Positions 33,101-41,416 are shown, counted from the stretch's first letter. The stretch: 47,031 bases of DNA from Sulfurimonas sp. RIFCSPLOWO2_12_36_12 (GCA_001829675.1 MIBZ01000014.1:1-47031), one strand, 5' to 3'. Made by a program: numbers and translations. The notes: generated by a model from the letters alone, not told the origin.

Positions 33101-36100
33101 ATGGTATGTTCTCCTGCGCTCTCAAATGTAAAACTAAAGTTACCATTTGCATCGACACTGCCATCTGTAAGACTTGTTGCTACACCATCTACAACTACAA
33201 ATGCCGAATCTTGCATATAATCCCAATCTCTCAAGTCAAACACCCAGTCAAAAGAGACTGTCTCGCCAGCAGATGTGTCAACAACAAATTTAACCGCAGA
33301 CCCTTCTTGTGGATTAGGCACTATTTCTGAAAAATCAACATCAACATTAGCTCCATAAGTAACACTATTTAATTCAGTTTCAAATACTTCACTCTCTTCT
33401 ATGTTTTCTATAATAGGTTGATCATTAGTACCTGTAATTGTTAATGTCACTGTTTTTGGTTCTGATACTGAAGATTCATTAGTTTCATCTTCACTTTCAA
33501 CACCACTATTATCAATAGCTATATAATCAAATGTAACCACTGCATTTTCATTTACATTTAAGTAATTAAAATCTCCCTCTACTTTATATTCCCAATGTCC
33601 GGAATCATCATTAAAGTAAATTGTTACTAAATCATCAGCAACGCTCTCTCCGTCAATAGCAACACTTCCCTCAACCACTTCAAATGTATGCTCATCATTT
33701 ACATCATCATCTTGGACTGCTAATGTATTTGTAAACACAGTCATTACATCATCTTGTGTATCATCTTCTCCATTTTGATAAGCATCATTATCATGTGATT
33801 CATAAACAGAAACGGTCATATTGCTAACAATCGGTTGATCATTAGTACCTGTAATTGTTAATGTCACTGTTTTTGGCTCTGATACTGAAGATTCATCAGT
33901 TGACTCACTACTGTCAACTGCATAGTAATTAAATGTTACAGTAGCTGTTTCAGCGGCAGCTAAAGCATTAAAGTTTCCAGAAACGGTGTAGTCTCCTGTT
34001 TCAGAATCAATTACTACTGAAAGGTCTGTAATAAGAGCTGCATCCATAGCATCTGAAGTTACAGCTGTTGTTTCTTCAGCAAGAAAATACTCATGTGTAT
34101 CATTCACATCATCATCTGTTACTGTTGCAAGGTTACCTTCAAATGTTGTTAAAACATCGTCTTGTGTATCATCTTCACCGTTTTGGTAAGCATCATTATC
34201 ATGTGACTCATATACTACCGTTTCTCCATCAACCGTAGCATGTAATGACCATGAAAAAAGCGTTCCACTATCCCAACCTGCATCATCATTGATTTGAAGT
34301 GTCCATATTCCTTGTATATTCATACTATCAATTACCGACAAAGGAGTATCTGGAATAAATATTCCTGCAAAAGGAGCGTAACCGGAGCTAATAGGCACTC
34401 CCCCTTCATCATCAAAAATTGTATTAGAATAGTTGTTGCCACCTCCTCCATGATACGCACTTAATCCAATGTGAGTTCCATCCGGAGCAATAAGGAAAAT
34501 ATTTAAATCACCATCAAATGAGTGTCCAAGATTAATTTGTACATTCAAATCTTCAACAGTACCTGACTCTGTGATTTCTATCGTAGACTGAGTTGCATGA
34601 TAATCATATATTGGATGGTCTGTTTCATTCGTAAATGTTGTTAAACCATTTAAGCCTTCTCCATTCGCACTTATATCTGTAACTATCGGTTGATCATTAG
34701 TACCTGTAATTGTTAATGTCACTGTTTTTGGCTCTGACACTGAAGATTCATTAGTTTCACCACTACTGTCAACTGCATAATAATCAAATGTTACAGTAGC
34801 TGTTTCAGCGGCAGCTAAAGCATTAAAGTTTCCAGAAACAGCGTAGTCTCCGGTTTCAGGATCAATTGCTACTGAAAGGTCTGTAATAAGAGCTGCATCC
34901 ATAGCATCTGAAGCTACAGCTGTTGTTTCTTCAGCAAGAAAATACTCATGTGTATCATTAACATCATCATCTTGTACTGTTGCAAGATTACCTTCAAATG
35001 TTGTTAAAACATCGTCTTGTGTATCATCTTCACCGTTTTGATAAGCATCATTATCATGTGACTCATAAACAGAAACGGTCATATTGCTAACAATCGGCTG
35101 ATCATTAGTACCTGTAATTGTTAATGTCACTGTTTTTGATTCTGATACTGAAGATTCATTAAACTCATCTCCAGCTCCAACTCCGCTATCATCAATTGCT
35201 ATATAACTAAAGGTTACGGTAGCACTCTCGTTTGCAGCAAGATAATTAAAGTTCCCCTGAATTTTATATTCCCAAGATTGTGTTGATTCATTAAAATAGA
35301 TAGTAGCTAGTTCATCAGAAACGCTCTCTCCATTAATTGCTACACTTCCCTCAACAACTTCAAATGTGTGTTCATCATTTACATCATCATCGGAAACTTC
35401 CAATGCTCCGGTAAATACATTATCTACATCATCAATAGTGTCACCGTCTGCTCCTTGGTCCGTATCATGTGTTTCGTAAATTGTACCACCACCAATATTT
35501 TCAACATAACCAACACTCTCAGTACCTACAATAATTCCACCTGAGATATGGAAAATTTGTAAACTTGAATCAACCACATCATCATCATCATTCATAACTC
35601 CAAATGTAATCTCATGCTGACCTGCATCTTCAAATGTGTATGTAAATGTGCCACTATTTGTATTACCTTCTTCATAAGTATTCGCTAAAAGTTCGATTGA
35701 CTGTCCATCAATAACAACGAATGCGAAATCATTATAACCATCATCTATGATACCGTCACCATTGTAATCTGGAGCACCATTATAGCCCTCGGCATCATTA
35801 AAAATCCAGTTGAATGTTACCGCTTCACCTGCGTTAACACTTATTGTAAGCTTCATCGCCGCCCCGTCAGTTGGGTTAATGTCATCATCTTCTGAATCAA
35901 AAAGGTCACTTACCGTTACAGAACCTTCACCAACATTAAACAGAGCATTTATTTCCTCTTCAGATGCACCGGTCGTATCATAGTATCCAGTTTCACCTTC
36001 ACCTTGTTCTATTGTAGATGCTCCTATCAACCATGTATTACCATTCGCATTTATATCAGTAACAACAGGTTGATCATTTGTACCGGAAACCGTGATAGTA

Positions 36101-36843
36101 ACGGTAGCAGGCTCGCTTTCATAGCCTTCTGGAGTGGTTGCTTCAACAGTTTTATATGTAAAAGTAACATCCCTTGTTTCGCCGACACCCAAATCCTGAA
36201 AATCTCCGCCTACATTATAAATATAACTTCCATTTGGATTTAAAATAAGAGAACCCTCCAAAGGTCCTTCTAGTAAAACAAATGTAAAAGCATTACCGTC
36301 ACTATCTGAACCTGAGAGTTGACCATATACATTTGCTGGATTATCTTCCATCGCCGAATTGCCGGCATCTTCCGCAGTTGGAGCGAAATCATTCAAATCA
36401 TCTGAAAATAGTTTACTTCCCTCAAGACCATCGGCACCAGAAACTCCTTGGTTTTCACCTCTGCCAAATCCTAGTACGCTTGATTCAGCTACAATATTTG
36501 TAGGTGTAAATGCAGAACTTCCTTCAGCACCCTCTTCCCCCGCTGCAGTCTCTATGTCGAAAACATCAGTCAAACTCTTATCACTCATAATGCTGTCCAT
36601 AGCATCTGCACCTGCAATAACCGAGCCGTCAGCCAATACTCTAAAAATACCGTCATAAGCTGTCGCTTCAGGAAGCGCAGAATATTTAATCTGAAACAAC
36701 GCATCAGAATCAACACTCACAATCTGTTCACCAGCATACAATAAACCATCATACGCCGGTTCACGAACAACACCGTCAACCCCAATGATTTTTATATTTC
36801 CTTGTGTTACCTGTATCTGCCCTATCACTTTTCCAGTAGCCAT
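30157..36843 (-). CDS. Giant LapA-like surface adhesin with retention module (2228 residues)
   Basis: Type I secreted adhesin, probably held in the outer membrane by its N-terminal retention module (residues 1-95, nearly that of the small adhesin) and releasable by a LapG-type protease at TAAG (99-102). Eight segments ending in a GTND signature (such as VTLTITGTNDQPIV) mark VCBS/Ig-like repeats from about 150 to 1800. A proprotein-convertase P-domain-like unit sits at about 735-875 (LNIFLIAPDGTHIGLSAYHG, IQGIWTLQINDDAGWDSG). Near the C-terminus are a VCBS unit, a cadherin-like unit (about 1870-1970), a jelly-roll-like unit and a secretion signal region ending LLIDVDIQINTI. It is very acidic (calcium binding likely). 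Ribosome binding site GGAGGTG. No RTX nonapeptide repeats seen. Confidence 0.9.
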   Translation of the reverse strand: MATGKVIGQIQVTQGNIKIIGVDGVVREPAYDGLLYAGEQIVSVDSDALFQIKYSALPEATAYDGIFRVLADGSVIAGADAMDSIMSDKSLTDVFDIETAAGEEGAEGSSAFTPTNIVAESSVLGFGRGENQGVSGADGLEGSKLFSDDLNDFAPTAEDAGNSAMEDNPANVYGQLSGSDSDGNAFTFVLLEGPLEGSLILNPNGSYIYNVGGDFQDLGVGETRDVTFTYKTVEATTPEGYESEPATVTITVSGTNDQPVVTDINANGNTWLIGASTIEQGEGETGYYDTTGASEEEINALFNVGEGSVTVSDLFDSEDDDINPTDGAAMKLTISVNAGEAVTFNWIFNDAEGYNGAPDYNGDGIIDDGYNDFAFVVIDGQSIELLANTYEEGNTNSGTFTYTFEDAGQHEITFGVMNDDDDVVDSSLQIFHISGGIIVGTESVGYVENIGGGTIYETHDTDQGADGDTIDDVDNVFTGALEVSDDDVNDEHTFEVVEGSVAINGESVSDELATIYFNESTQSWEYKIQGNFNYLAANESATVTFSYIAIDDSGVGAGDEFNESSVSESKTVTLTITGTNDQPIVSNMTVSVYESHDNDAYQNGEDDTQDDVLTTFEGNLATVQDDDVNDTHEYFLAEETTAVASDAMDAALITDLSVAIDPETGDYAVSGNFNALAAAETATVTFDYYAVDSSGETNESSVSEPKTVTLTITGTNDQPIVTDISANGEGLNGLTTFTNETDHPIYDYHATQSTIEITESGTVEDLNVQINLGHSFDGDLNIFLIAPDGTHIGLSAYHGGGGNNYSNTIFDDEGGVPISSGYAPFAGIFIPDTPLSVIDSMNIQGIWTLQINDDAGWDSGTLFSWSLHATVDGETVVYESHDNDAYQNGEDDTQDDVLTTFEGNLATVTDDDVNDTHEYFLAEETTAVTSDAMDAALITDLSVVIDSETGDYTVSGNFNALAAAETATVTFNYYAVDSSESTDESSVSEPKTVTLTITGTNDQPIVSNMTVSVYESHDNDAYQNGEDDTQDDVMTVFTNTLAVQDDDVNDEHTFEVVEGSVAIDGESVADDLVTIYFNDDSGHWEYKVEGDFNYLNVNENAVVTFDYIAIDNSGVESEDETNESSVSEPKTVTLTITGTNDQPIIENIEESEVFETELNSVTYGANVDVDFSEIVPNPQEGSAVKFVVDTSAGETVSFDWVFDLRDWDYMQDSAFVVVDGVATSLTDGSVDANGNFSFTFESAGEHTIVFGVLNNNENQGFGGSSLLTVSNIAGGILISSNLFGAVTGNSVDGYSLSANSNFPISELEAFIDLQETTYENAHLSGSLEEIVSVGDDDNDDGYSYVPFNDMVVDFVENTSGGEPIITTPIRVTLDADGNYDIVSSSFDKLGENESVVITFNVQVQDESGVVAGNENNETSYSEIKTVTVVINGTNDSPVIESVTANSVMETDLNDVHAWFVTLENSLLFQGSLTEIVSDEDINDDYSYVEMGQSMWDPAFANVVDVNNVIQGPTFIKVDSDGTYSVYNPTFNNLGAGEEVTVSFDIQVTDGTNDANGEPAISNTQTVTFTISGTNDQPVVINRNIERHESYGDGETTLSGHFVGWDEDTNDALAYNVVTMDRNELVTNIAGAGFERVMNVPYDSDGNDAYEGSVDIAVKLASGSEIDLSDIDITGIKVSGDHFTLEGDFNALPRSEVLTIKFLYNANDGSLSDGTNGYDETAISDVKMVKITVAGTNDIAQINVPMGQDSGEVAEDMIYTVDGQLDISDLDAGENEFSTVVEADSSNTTSYGTFTIDASGAWLYTLNNSNNAVQELNSGQLVIEKYIVSSEDGTASQTIEIIIHGADEPNVVPVIEVGQIYTVNETLIDVGRVVATDADSDALTYTLVANAAGDTLNPANTIFEIDSVTGVIGTKNGETLDYEDNPLHTIYVKVTDGNGAYDIESVQVNVNDITGDIRTVEGSVALQTFDGSYNEGWTGAGNEEIFGDGKLGWFNSNSDTRTQTFDLSASAGESVSLDVDLKITSGFPPYNGWEGNDNFIVRVTDSNDNEIITQTYSPNGVGTIPISFDFDIPDNGIITVKFQSENIDETFPNAEYWSIDNFSITGSQGQQILSFDSSTGGTIDVEALVNQANDFEGDTPNSIDEIDLSTGNYTLSNITLSDVISMTDSDNVLKITGDMSDGVNNIAANGWVPDTSSTAVTEVGYDTYTNIANSSVQLLIDVDIQINTI
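33830..34223 (-). repeat. Near-identical repeat, copy 1 (type-2 adhesin unit)
   Basis: About 390 bases that recur at 34685-35075 with only scattered differences. It encodes the unit HEYFLAEETTAV through ITGTNDQPIV with its YESHDNDAYQNGEDDTQ linker (residues about 873-1004 of the large adhesin). The nucleotide-level similarity suggests recent duplication or gene conversion. Confidence 0.75.
34685..35075 (-). repeat. Near-identical repeat, copy 2 (type-2 adhesin unit)
   Basis: Partner of the repeat at 33830-34223, encoding residues about 589-719 of the large adhesin. The two copies flank the P-domain-like unit. Shared stretches include the reverse complement of ITGTNDQPIV coding sequence (TGATCATTAGTACCTGTAAT). 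Confidence 0.75.
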
Positions 36844-36888
36844 ATCACACCTCCGAATTTAATTGTGCGAAGATTTTAACACAGGCAA

Positions 36889-36917
36889 ATTTACATGTAA
36901 ATAGTACTTTGGTACCG
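36889..36917 (-). promoter_or_regulatory. Shared dyad and palindrome upstream of the large adhesin gene
   Basis: On the coding strand GGTACCAAAGTACTAT gives the core TACCAAAGTA (36914-36905), one mismatch from the dyad of the small adhesin gene, and starts 62 bases before the start codon as there. Directly downstream is a perfect 14-base palindrome ATTTACATGTAAAT (36889-36902). TTGATT lies 15 bases upstream of TACTAT and could form a weak promoter. Confidence 0.45.
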
Positions 36918-36923
36918 TTTTAA

Positions 36924-37844
36924 TCAATGGACATAACAACAAGTGGCTTTAAGGTCGTATTTCAGGCTCTCAGGTTGAATTATAAAATGGGTTATACCTT
37001 TTTTGCAAAGCTTAGCTCTAATATTTTCTAAAATTATCTCGACTTGGCTTAAGAGCAAATCATCTTTTAACACAATATGAGCCGAGCCATAATACTCTTT
37101 TGAGTTTGGGCGATAAAGATGCAAATCATGCACTGATAAAACTTCATTTGAAGAGAGTATCAAATCCTCCACCTCTTTTATATCGTCAATATTTGAATCT
37201 AGAAGTGTATAGAACGATGTTTTAAGCAGCGGGAAAGTCTCTTTTATAATATAGATGCTGAAAACTAACGATAAAATAGAATCGACTACCACAACTCCAA
37301 ACAGATATATAATTACACCGCCAACAGCAACACTAAATGAGATTGCAGCATCCCCAAGCATATGCAGATAAGCCGATTTTATATTTGCATCTTCGTGATG
37401 ATGTTCGTGGGCATGGTCGTGATTGTGGTTGTGCTCTACCTTATTTTGGCTCAACAACCATGTGCTAAAACCGTTTATTGCCAGAGCGATGAGTGAAGTA
37501 ACTATCACAATCGGAGCATTTATCTCGTTTGGTTCAAAAAATCTATTTATAGACTCTATTAAAATAAAAATCATCATAACTACTAAAAAAATTGAGTTAA
37601 CAAAAGCCGCCATCATTTCAGCTTTTATATACCCAAAAGTCATCGAGTCAGTTGCTTTCTTTGCTCCAAAAACAATTGCCACCAATGAAATAAATAGAGC
37701 CAAAACATCACCAAGGTTATGAAAAGCATCTGCTAAAAGCGCCATTGAACCACTGTATATTCCCGCTATTACCTCAGCAACAACAAGTACGATATTTAAA
37801 ATAATTACCTTTTGAAGAGTCGTTTTTTTACTATTTTCATTCAT
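36924..37844 (-). CDS. Cation diffusion facilitator (CDF) metal exporter
   Basis: Zn2+/Co2+-type proton antiporter of the inner membrane. Six membrane segments are visible. The transport-site motifs are LLADAFHNLGDVLALFIS (segment 2) and YLHMLGDAAISF (segment 5), each with the H-x3-D metal ligands. Between segments 4 and 5 is a histidine-rich loop (HNHNHDHAHEHHHED), typical of zinc transporters. A cytoplasmic C-terminal domain follows (VLSVHDLHLYRPNSKEYYGS). The tail ends CCYVH, an extra possible metal site. I prefer ATG 37844 to GTG 37853. It stands alone between the adhesin promoter and a divergent membrane-protein gene. Confidence 0.93.
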   Translation of the reverse strand: MNENSKKTTLQKVIILNIVLVVAEVIAGIYSGSMALLADAFHNLGDVLALFISLVAIVFGAKKATDSMTFGYIKAEMMAAFVNSIFLVVMMIFILIESINRFFEPNEINAPIVIVTSLIALAINGFSTWLLSQNKVEHNHNHDHAHEHHHEDANIKSAYLHMLGDAAISFSVAVGGVIIYLFGVVVVDSILSLVFSIYIIKETFPLLKTSFYTLLDSNIDDIKEVEDLILSSNEVLSVHDLHLYRPNSKEYYGSAHIVLKDDLLLSQVEIILENIRAKLCKKGITHFIIQPESLKYDLKATCCYVH

Positions 37845-37906
37845 TACACACACTTTATTTTATTTTTTTATTACTTTATCTCTATATTTATAGTACCATT
37901 TTATTT

Positions 37907-38296
37907 ATGATAAACGATTTAGTCTTAAACTACATACTTCTCTTTATTTTTCTTGAACTTTATGAAATTTCATGGCAAAAAGCACCTAGCATTATGGGCA
38001 TGATTTTACGCATGTATAAGTACTATTCAAAGAGCATATTTCTATTTTTACTTATGCAGCCGACTTTTTACTTTAGTATAGGTTTTGCGATGTTGACAGA
38101 TCTCAATATATATGCGATGATTTTGCTATTTCTTAAAACAGTGGATGTTTCAACGAAGATAATTCTTATAGAGCAGGTTTTTACGAAGAGAAAATTATCC
38201 CACGAGCTAAGTTTGGTTCTGCTCGCTCCAATAAACAGTTTTTTGCCATACATTGGTCTAGTCGCATACCCTCCGCTTATACTATTAGCTTTCTAG
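37907..38296 (+). CDS. Small membrane protein, unknown function
   Basis: A 129-residue protein, nearly all hydrophobic, with about four membrane segments (LNYILLFIFLELYEI, SIFLFLLMQPTFYFSIGFAM, LNIYAMILLFLKTVDVST, LVLLAPINSFLPYIGLVAYP). I do not recognise a family. It is divergent from the CDF gene and overlaps the 3' end of the convergent coiled-coil membrane protein gene by 12 bases. The regular reading frame and the TTTATG context support it as a real gene, but the ribosome binding site is weak. Confidence 0.6.
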   Translation: MINDLVLNYILLFIFLELYEISWQKAPSIMGMILRMYKYYSKSIFLFLLMQPTFYFSIGFAMLTDLNIYAMILLFLKTVDVSTKIILIEQVFTKRKLSHELSLVLLAPINSFLPYIGLVAYPPLILLAF

Positions 38297-39535
38297 TTCA
38301 GAATATTTACTTTTCAGCTGTGCCTGTTTTGAGAGAAATTTTATATTAGGCGATATCTCTTCGCTGGCTATACTATAGTGTTTATATAGTTTTTCCAGTG
38401 AGCTGTCCACTTTTGTCGTCAATGTTGCACTCAAAGATTCTATCTGCTCTTTTATACTATCTACTTCATTCTCTTTGGTATCTTTAAAATCTTTTACAAT
38501 CATACTAAGTTGAGATTGTGATTTTACATATTCAGACTTGATGATTTCTATATCCCTTATCAAATCTTTCATAGTTGCATAGACATCGTGCAAACCGCTG
38601 TTTTTGCTTTCTATTTCATTCATTTTTTTAGATGAAAGAATCATCTGTTTCATTATTAACTCACTCTGCTCTTTTACACCGCTTAATCTATTTTCACTCT
38701 CATAAAGAGATATTCCTAAACCCTCTGTATGTGATTTTAAAGAAAACATCTCTTTTTCAAATGGCTTTGTTACATCAGATAACTCTTCAATTGTATGCCT
38801 TATAATAGTTTTTGCGATAGTCTGGGAAATATTGCTGATTGTTTGCAAGTTCTCTTTTAACTCTTCAATTTCCACTGCAATATCACCCCTGCTCTCAACT
38901 GCTTTCGTTAGTGTGGCTTTGACTTTGTTGAAATGGTCTTGTTCAGCTACTCTAAGCATATCTATATGTTTATGAACAATATTATCCAAAGATGGAAGTT
39001 GAACCTCGGTAAAATTCTCAAATGACTTTACAACATAATCATGCCACTTGTCCACCTCCTCGAATTTTTCTAAAAATCTGTTTTGATTTACTAAAATTGC
39101 ATCCAATACCTTTATATCGTGTCTAAATCTCTCTCTTGTCTCTTCTTGAACCCGTCTGTCCTCATTCTGATTTAAAATCATCTTTTTTTCCAACTCAGCA
39201 CTAAACTCTTTTAGCTGTGTTAGCTGCTCTATCAACTCTTTTGTAAATTCGTGTTGAATTTTTGATTGGTCTGATTGTTGGGTTTGATGTAAAATATTCA
39301 TTATTACATAAAGAATGAGTGCAACCAAGATAGGAAACAGACTCTCTTTTAAAATAAGAAGCGTATCTGCCGTCTCGGGATGTGTTATAAAGTGAACAGT
39401 GCCGCTGATTGCACCGATTCCCATCATCAAGGGTGCATAGTTTATCTTGTTTGGCTGTTTTAGTATTGATATCTGTCTCAAAAAAAGTAACGCCATAAAT
39501 GCAAAAGCTAATAGTAAATCGCCATCAAACATCAT
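38285..39535 (-). CDS. Membrane-anchored coiled-coil protein, unknown function
   Basis: A 416-residue protein with three N-terminal hydrophobic segments (about 5-20, 35-55, 65-85) and a long helical, charged cytoplasmic or periplasmic part (about 90-400) with heptad character, for example FTKELIEQLTQLKEFSAELE and MKDLIRDIEIIKSEYVKSQS. The layout resembles chemoreceptor-like or RmuC-like coiled coils, but I see no chemotaxis hairpin signature and no nuclease motif. Two ATGs are adjacent; AAGGA is better spaced for the second (39532). It lies 40 bases downstream of the HAD phosphatase gene on the same strand, so it may be the last gene of the hemH operon. Confidence 0.7.
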   Translation of the reverse strand: MMFDGDLLLAFAFMALLFLRQISILKQPNKINYAPLMMGIGAISGTVHFITHPETADTLLILKESLFPILVALILYVIMNILHQTQQSDQSKIQHEFTKELIEQLTQLKEFSAELEKKMILNQNEDRRVQEETRERFRHDIKVLDAILVNQNRFLEKFEEVDKWHDYVVKSFENFTEVQLPSLDNIVHKHIDMLRVAEQDHFNKVKATLTKAVESRGDIAVEIEELKENLQTISNISQTIAKTIIRHTIEELSDVTKPFEKEMFSLKSHTEGLGISLYESENRLSGVKEQSELIMKQMILSSKKMNEIESKNSGLHDVYATMKDLIRDIEIIKSEYVKSQSQLSMIVKDFKDTKENEVDSIKEQIESLSATLTTKVDSSLEKLYKHYSIASEEISPNIKFLSKQAQLKSKYSELES

Positions 39536-39575
39536 CTATCCTTGAAGTGGAGTTAAAACATTTTATCATAAAATT

Positions 39576-40205
39576 TTACAAAACTATATCTAATACCTCT
39601 TGTGGTTTTTTTACAACTATTTTAGCGCTGCTCTGTGGACTAAATCCCCAAGTAACAAATATAGACTCAATTCCGGCACTCGCGGCACTTAATATATCTT
39701 TTGAATTGTCCCCAACCATCCACGCTTTATGGTTTTTTTCATCAAAACTGTAATAATTCAGTATATTGTTTAACATCTCAGGTGACGGTTTTGAGTGATT
39801 AACCAAATCTGCCCCGATAATCATATCAAATAGATTTTTAACTCTTAGGTGTTCCAACATTCTCAGCGCAAACTGTGTAGGGGCATTCGTAGCAACAGAT
39901 ATTTTTATATGCGAAGCGACTAAGTTCCTAAGCATCTCCTCTACACCCTCGTAAAGATAGACATTTTTTACACACTGAAGCTCATAATGGCTCTCAAAAA
40001 GCTCTCTATCCGCTGGGTGATAAATCTCTGTTTCGTAAAAGAGCTGTGAGAGGTTTCTTACCTCCATATTTATAGCTTCAACTATAAACTCTTCACTAAG
40101 CGGAGCAAGATTGTGGTGAGCTTCTCTAACATGATTTACAGATATTGTAATATCTTTTTTTGAGTCTAAAAGAGTGCCATCCATATCAAAGATAACAATT
40201 TTCAT
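39576..40205 (-). CDS. HAD-superfamily hydrolase, phosphoglycolate phosphatase-like
   Basis: Phosphatase of 209 residues with all four HAD motifs: DMDGTLLDS (nucleophile Asp6 and acid/base Asp8), ISVATNAP, the lysine in HSKPSPEM and MVGDNSKD with the metal-binding aspartates. The alpha-helical cap lies between motif I and II (about 15-85), as in the phosphoglycolate phosphatase (Gph) and PpaX type. Substrate cannot be assigned from sequence. It starts eight bases after hemH on the same strand. Confidence 0.9.
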   Translation of the reverse strand: MKIVIFDMDGTLLDSKKDITISVNHVREAHHNLAPLSEEFIVEAINMEVRNLSQLFYETEIYHPADRELFESHYELQCVKNVYLYEGVEEMLRNLVASHIKISVATNAPTQFALRMLEHLRVKNLFDMIIGADLVNHSKPSPEMLNNILNYYSFDEKNHKAWMVGDNSKDILSAASAGIESIFVTWGFSPQSSAKIVVKKPQEVLDIVL

Positions 40206-40213
40206 ATTCTTCT

Positions 40214-41164
40214 TTATCTCATTTTTGCATATATTTCAGCCAATGCTTCAACAAAAAGTTCACTGTCATTTGGGCATCTGCAAACTCTATAATCTTCAAA
40301 ACCCAACTCACGAGCAATCTCGCGGTACTCAATTTCAAGTTCAAAATCTGTCTCAGAGTTGTCAATAGTAAAGGCTATTGGGAAAATAACAACGCTTCTG
40401 CTCTTAATCTCTCCCAATTTTTCCTCTAACGATGGTTTGAGCCACTCCATAGGTCCGACTTTGGACTGATATGCCAAATGAGCTTCGTTAAAATTCATTC
40501 CTTCGTCTTTTAACATCTGCTTTAAAATTTCAACATGTTTTTGTACATGCCGCTCATAAATATCACCTGCATCTACTATCTTTTGAGGTAAACCGTGAGC
40601 TGAAAAGATTATGTCAAAATTTTTGCACTCATCGGCGTCAACTCTCTCTTTTATTCTTTCAATGATAGCTTTGTTGTAGTTGATATTTTGGAAAAAATGC
40701 TTTATCTCAATCAAAATAGCGTCGCCGCCTCTTAAGTGGTACTGCTCTTCAAAATCTTCCAGCGATGACTTTGTCGTGGTTGTGGAAAACTGCGGATATA
40801 GCGGAATCAGATAGATTCTTTCTATATTTTCTTTGTTTAGTCTCTCTATAACTTCAGCGGCAAAAGGCGGAGTGTAACGCATGGCAAAATCAACTACGAC
40901 ACCCTCTCTAACCCTGTTTTTAAGCTTTTTAACAAGATTTTTTGTATGCCCTACTAGAGGTGATTTTCCGCCAATGCGTCTGTATATCTCTTGAGCTTTT
41001 TCAGTTCTTGTAAAAGTTATCATTTTGGCAATAAAACTTCTTAAAAGCGAACTTTTAACTGTTATGATATTTTTATCATTGAACATGTTTGTTAAAAAAA
41101 CTTCAACCTCTTCTAAGTTATTTGGACCGCCCATATTTAGTAAAACAATTGCCTCTTTTTTCAT
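40214..41164 (-). CDS. hemH: Ferrochelatase HemH
   Basis: Inserts ferrous iron into protoporphyrin IX in the last step of haem synthesis. The N-terminal LLNMGGPNNLEEVEVFLTNM is the family signature. The active-site histidine lies in IIFSAHGLPQKIVDAGD and the conserved glutamate in FTIDNSETDFELEIEY. The length of 316 residues is typical of proteobacterial enzymes. Its ATG directly abuts the stop of the upstream RelE-like toxin gene, whose last codons (AAGAGAGG region) supply its ribosome binding site. The cytochrome c biogenesis gene ccsBA nearby fits a haem theme. Confidence 0.96.
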   Translation of the reverse strand: MKKEAIVLLNMGGPNNLEEVEVFLTNMFNDKNIITVKSSLLRSFIAKMITFTRTEKAQEIYRRIGGKSPLVGHTKNLVKKLKNRVREGVVVDFAMRYTPPFAAEVIERLNKENIERIYLIPLYPQFSTTTTKSSLEDFEEQYHLRGGDAILIEIKHFFQNINYNKAIIERIKERVDADECKNFDIIFSAHGLPQKIVDAGDIYERHVQKHVEILKQMLKDEGMNFNEAHLAYQSKVGPMEWLKPSLEEKLGEIKSRSVVIFPIAFTIDNSETDFELEIEYREIARELGFEDYRVCRCPNDSELFVEALAEIYAKMR

Positions 41165-41416
41165 TTAATAAACCTCTCTTCTATGAGCTATTCTCACTAG
41201 AGTAATAACTAAAATGCTGTTTTCCTTAAGATAAACAATTCTATAATCACCGGCGCGTTTACGAAATTTTCCTTTATGTTTGCCTTTTAGTGCTTTATCA
41301 CCGGTAAATATTCCGTTTTGCAAATCAACCATTTTTTTTGCAAGCTGCTCCTGAATATTTTTTTCAAGCACTAAGAATTCTTTTTGGGCTCCCTTGTTAA
41401 AAGCAACTTTATACAT
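41165..41416 (-). CDS. RelE/ParE-superfamily toxin (type II TA)
   Basis: Small basic protein of 83 residues with the RelE fold pattern: an N-terminal strand YKVAFNKGAQKEFLVL, helices rich in Lys, LKGKHKGKFRKRAGDYRIVY (the typical central arginine-rich strand) and a C-terminal VRIAHRREVY with the family's H-R-x-x-VY ending. RelE members cleave mRNA on the ribosome; ParE members poison gyrase; the H-R-x-x-VY end favours the RelE group. Its start overlaps the antitoxin stop by eight bases and it runs straight into hemH. Confidence 0.88.
   Translation of the reverse strand: MYKVAFNKGAQKEFLVLEKNIQEQLAKKMVDLQNGIFTGDKALKGKHKGKFRKRAGDYRIVYLKENSILVITLVRIAHRREVY

Noticed and set aside
30598..36658. 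Several open frames antisense to the large adhesin gene
   Set aside because: They lie opposite an unbroken 2228-codon frame with clear domains, have no ribosome binding sites and encode low-complexity, family-less sequences.
30157..36843. RTX toxin or classical RTX adhesin with nonapeptide repeats
   Set aside because: I found no run of glycine-rich GGxGxDxLx repeats in either adhesin; the C-termini look like other type I secretion signals.
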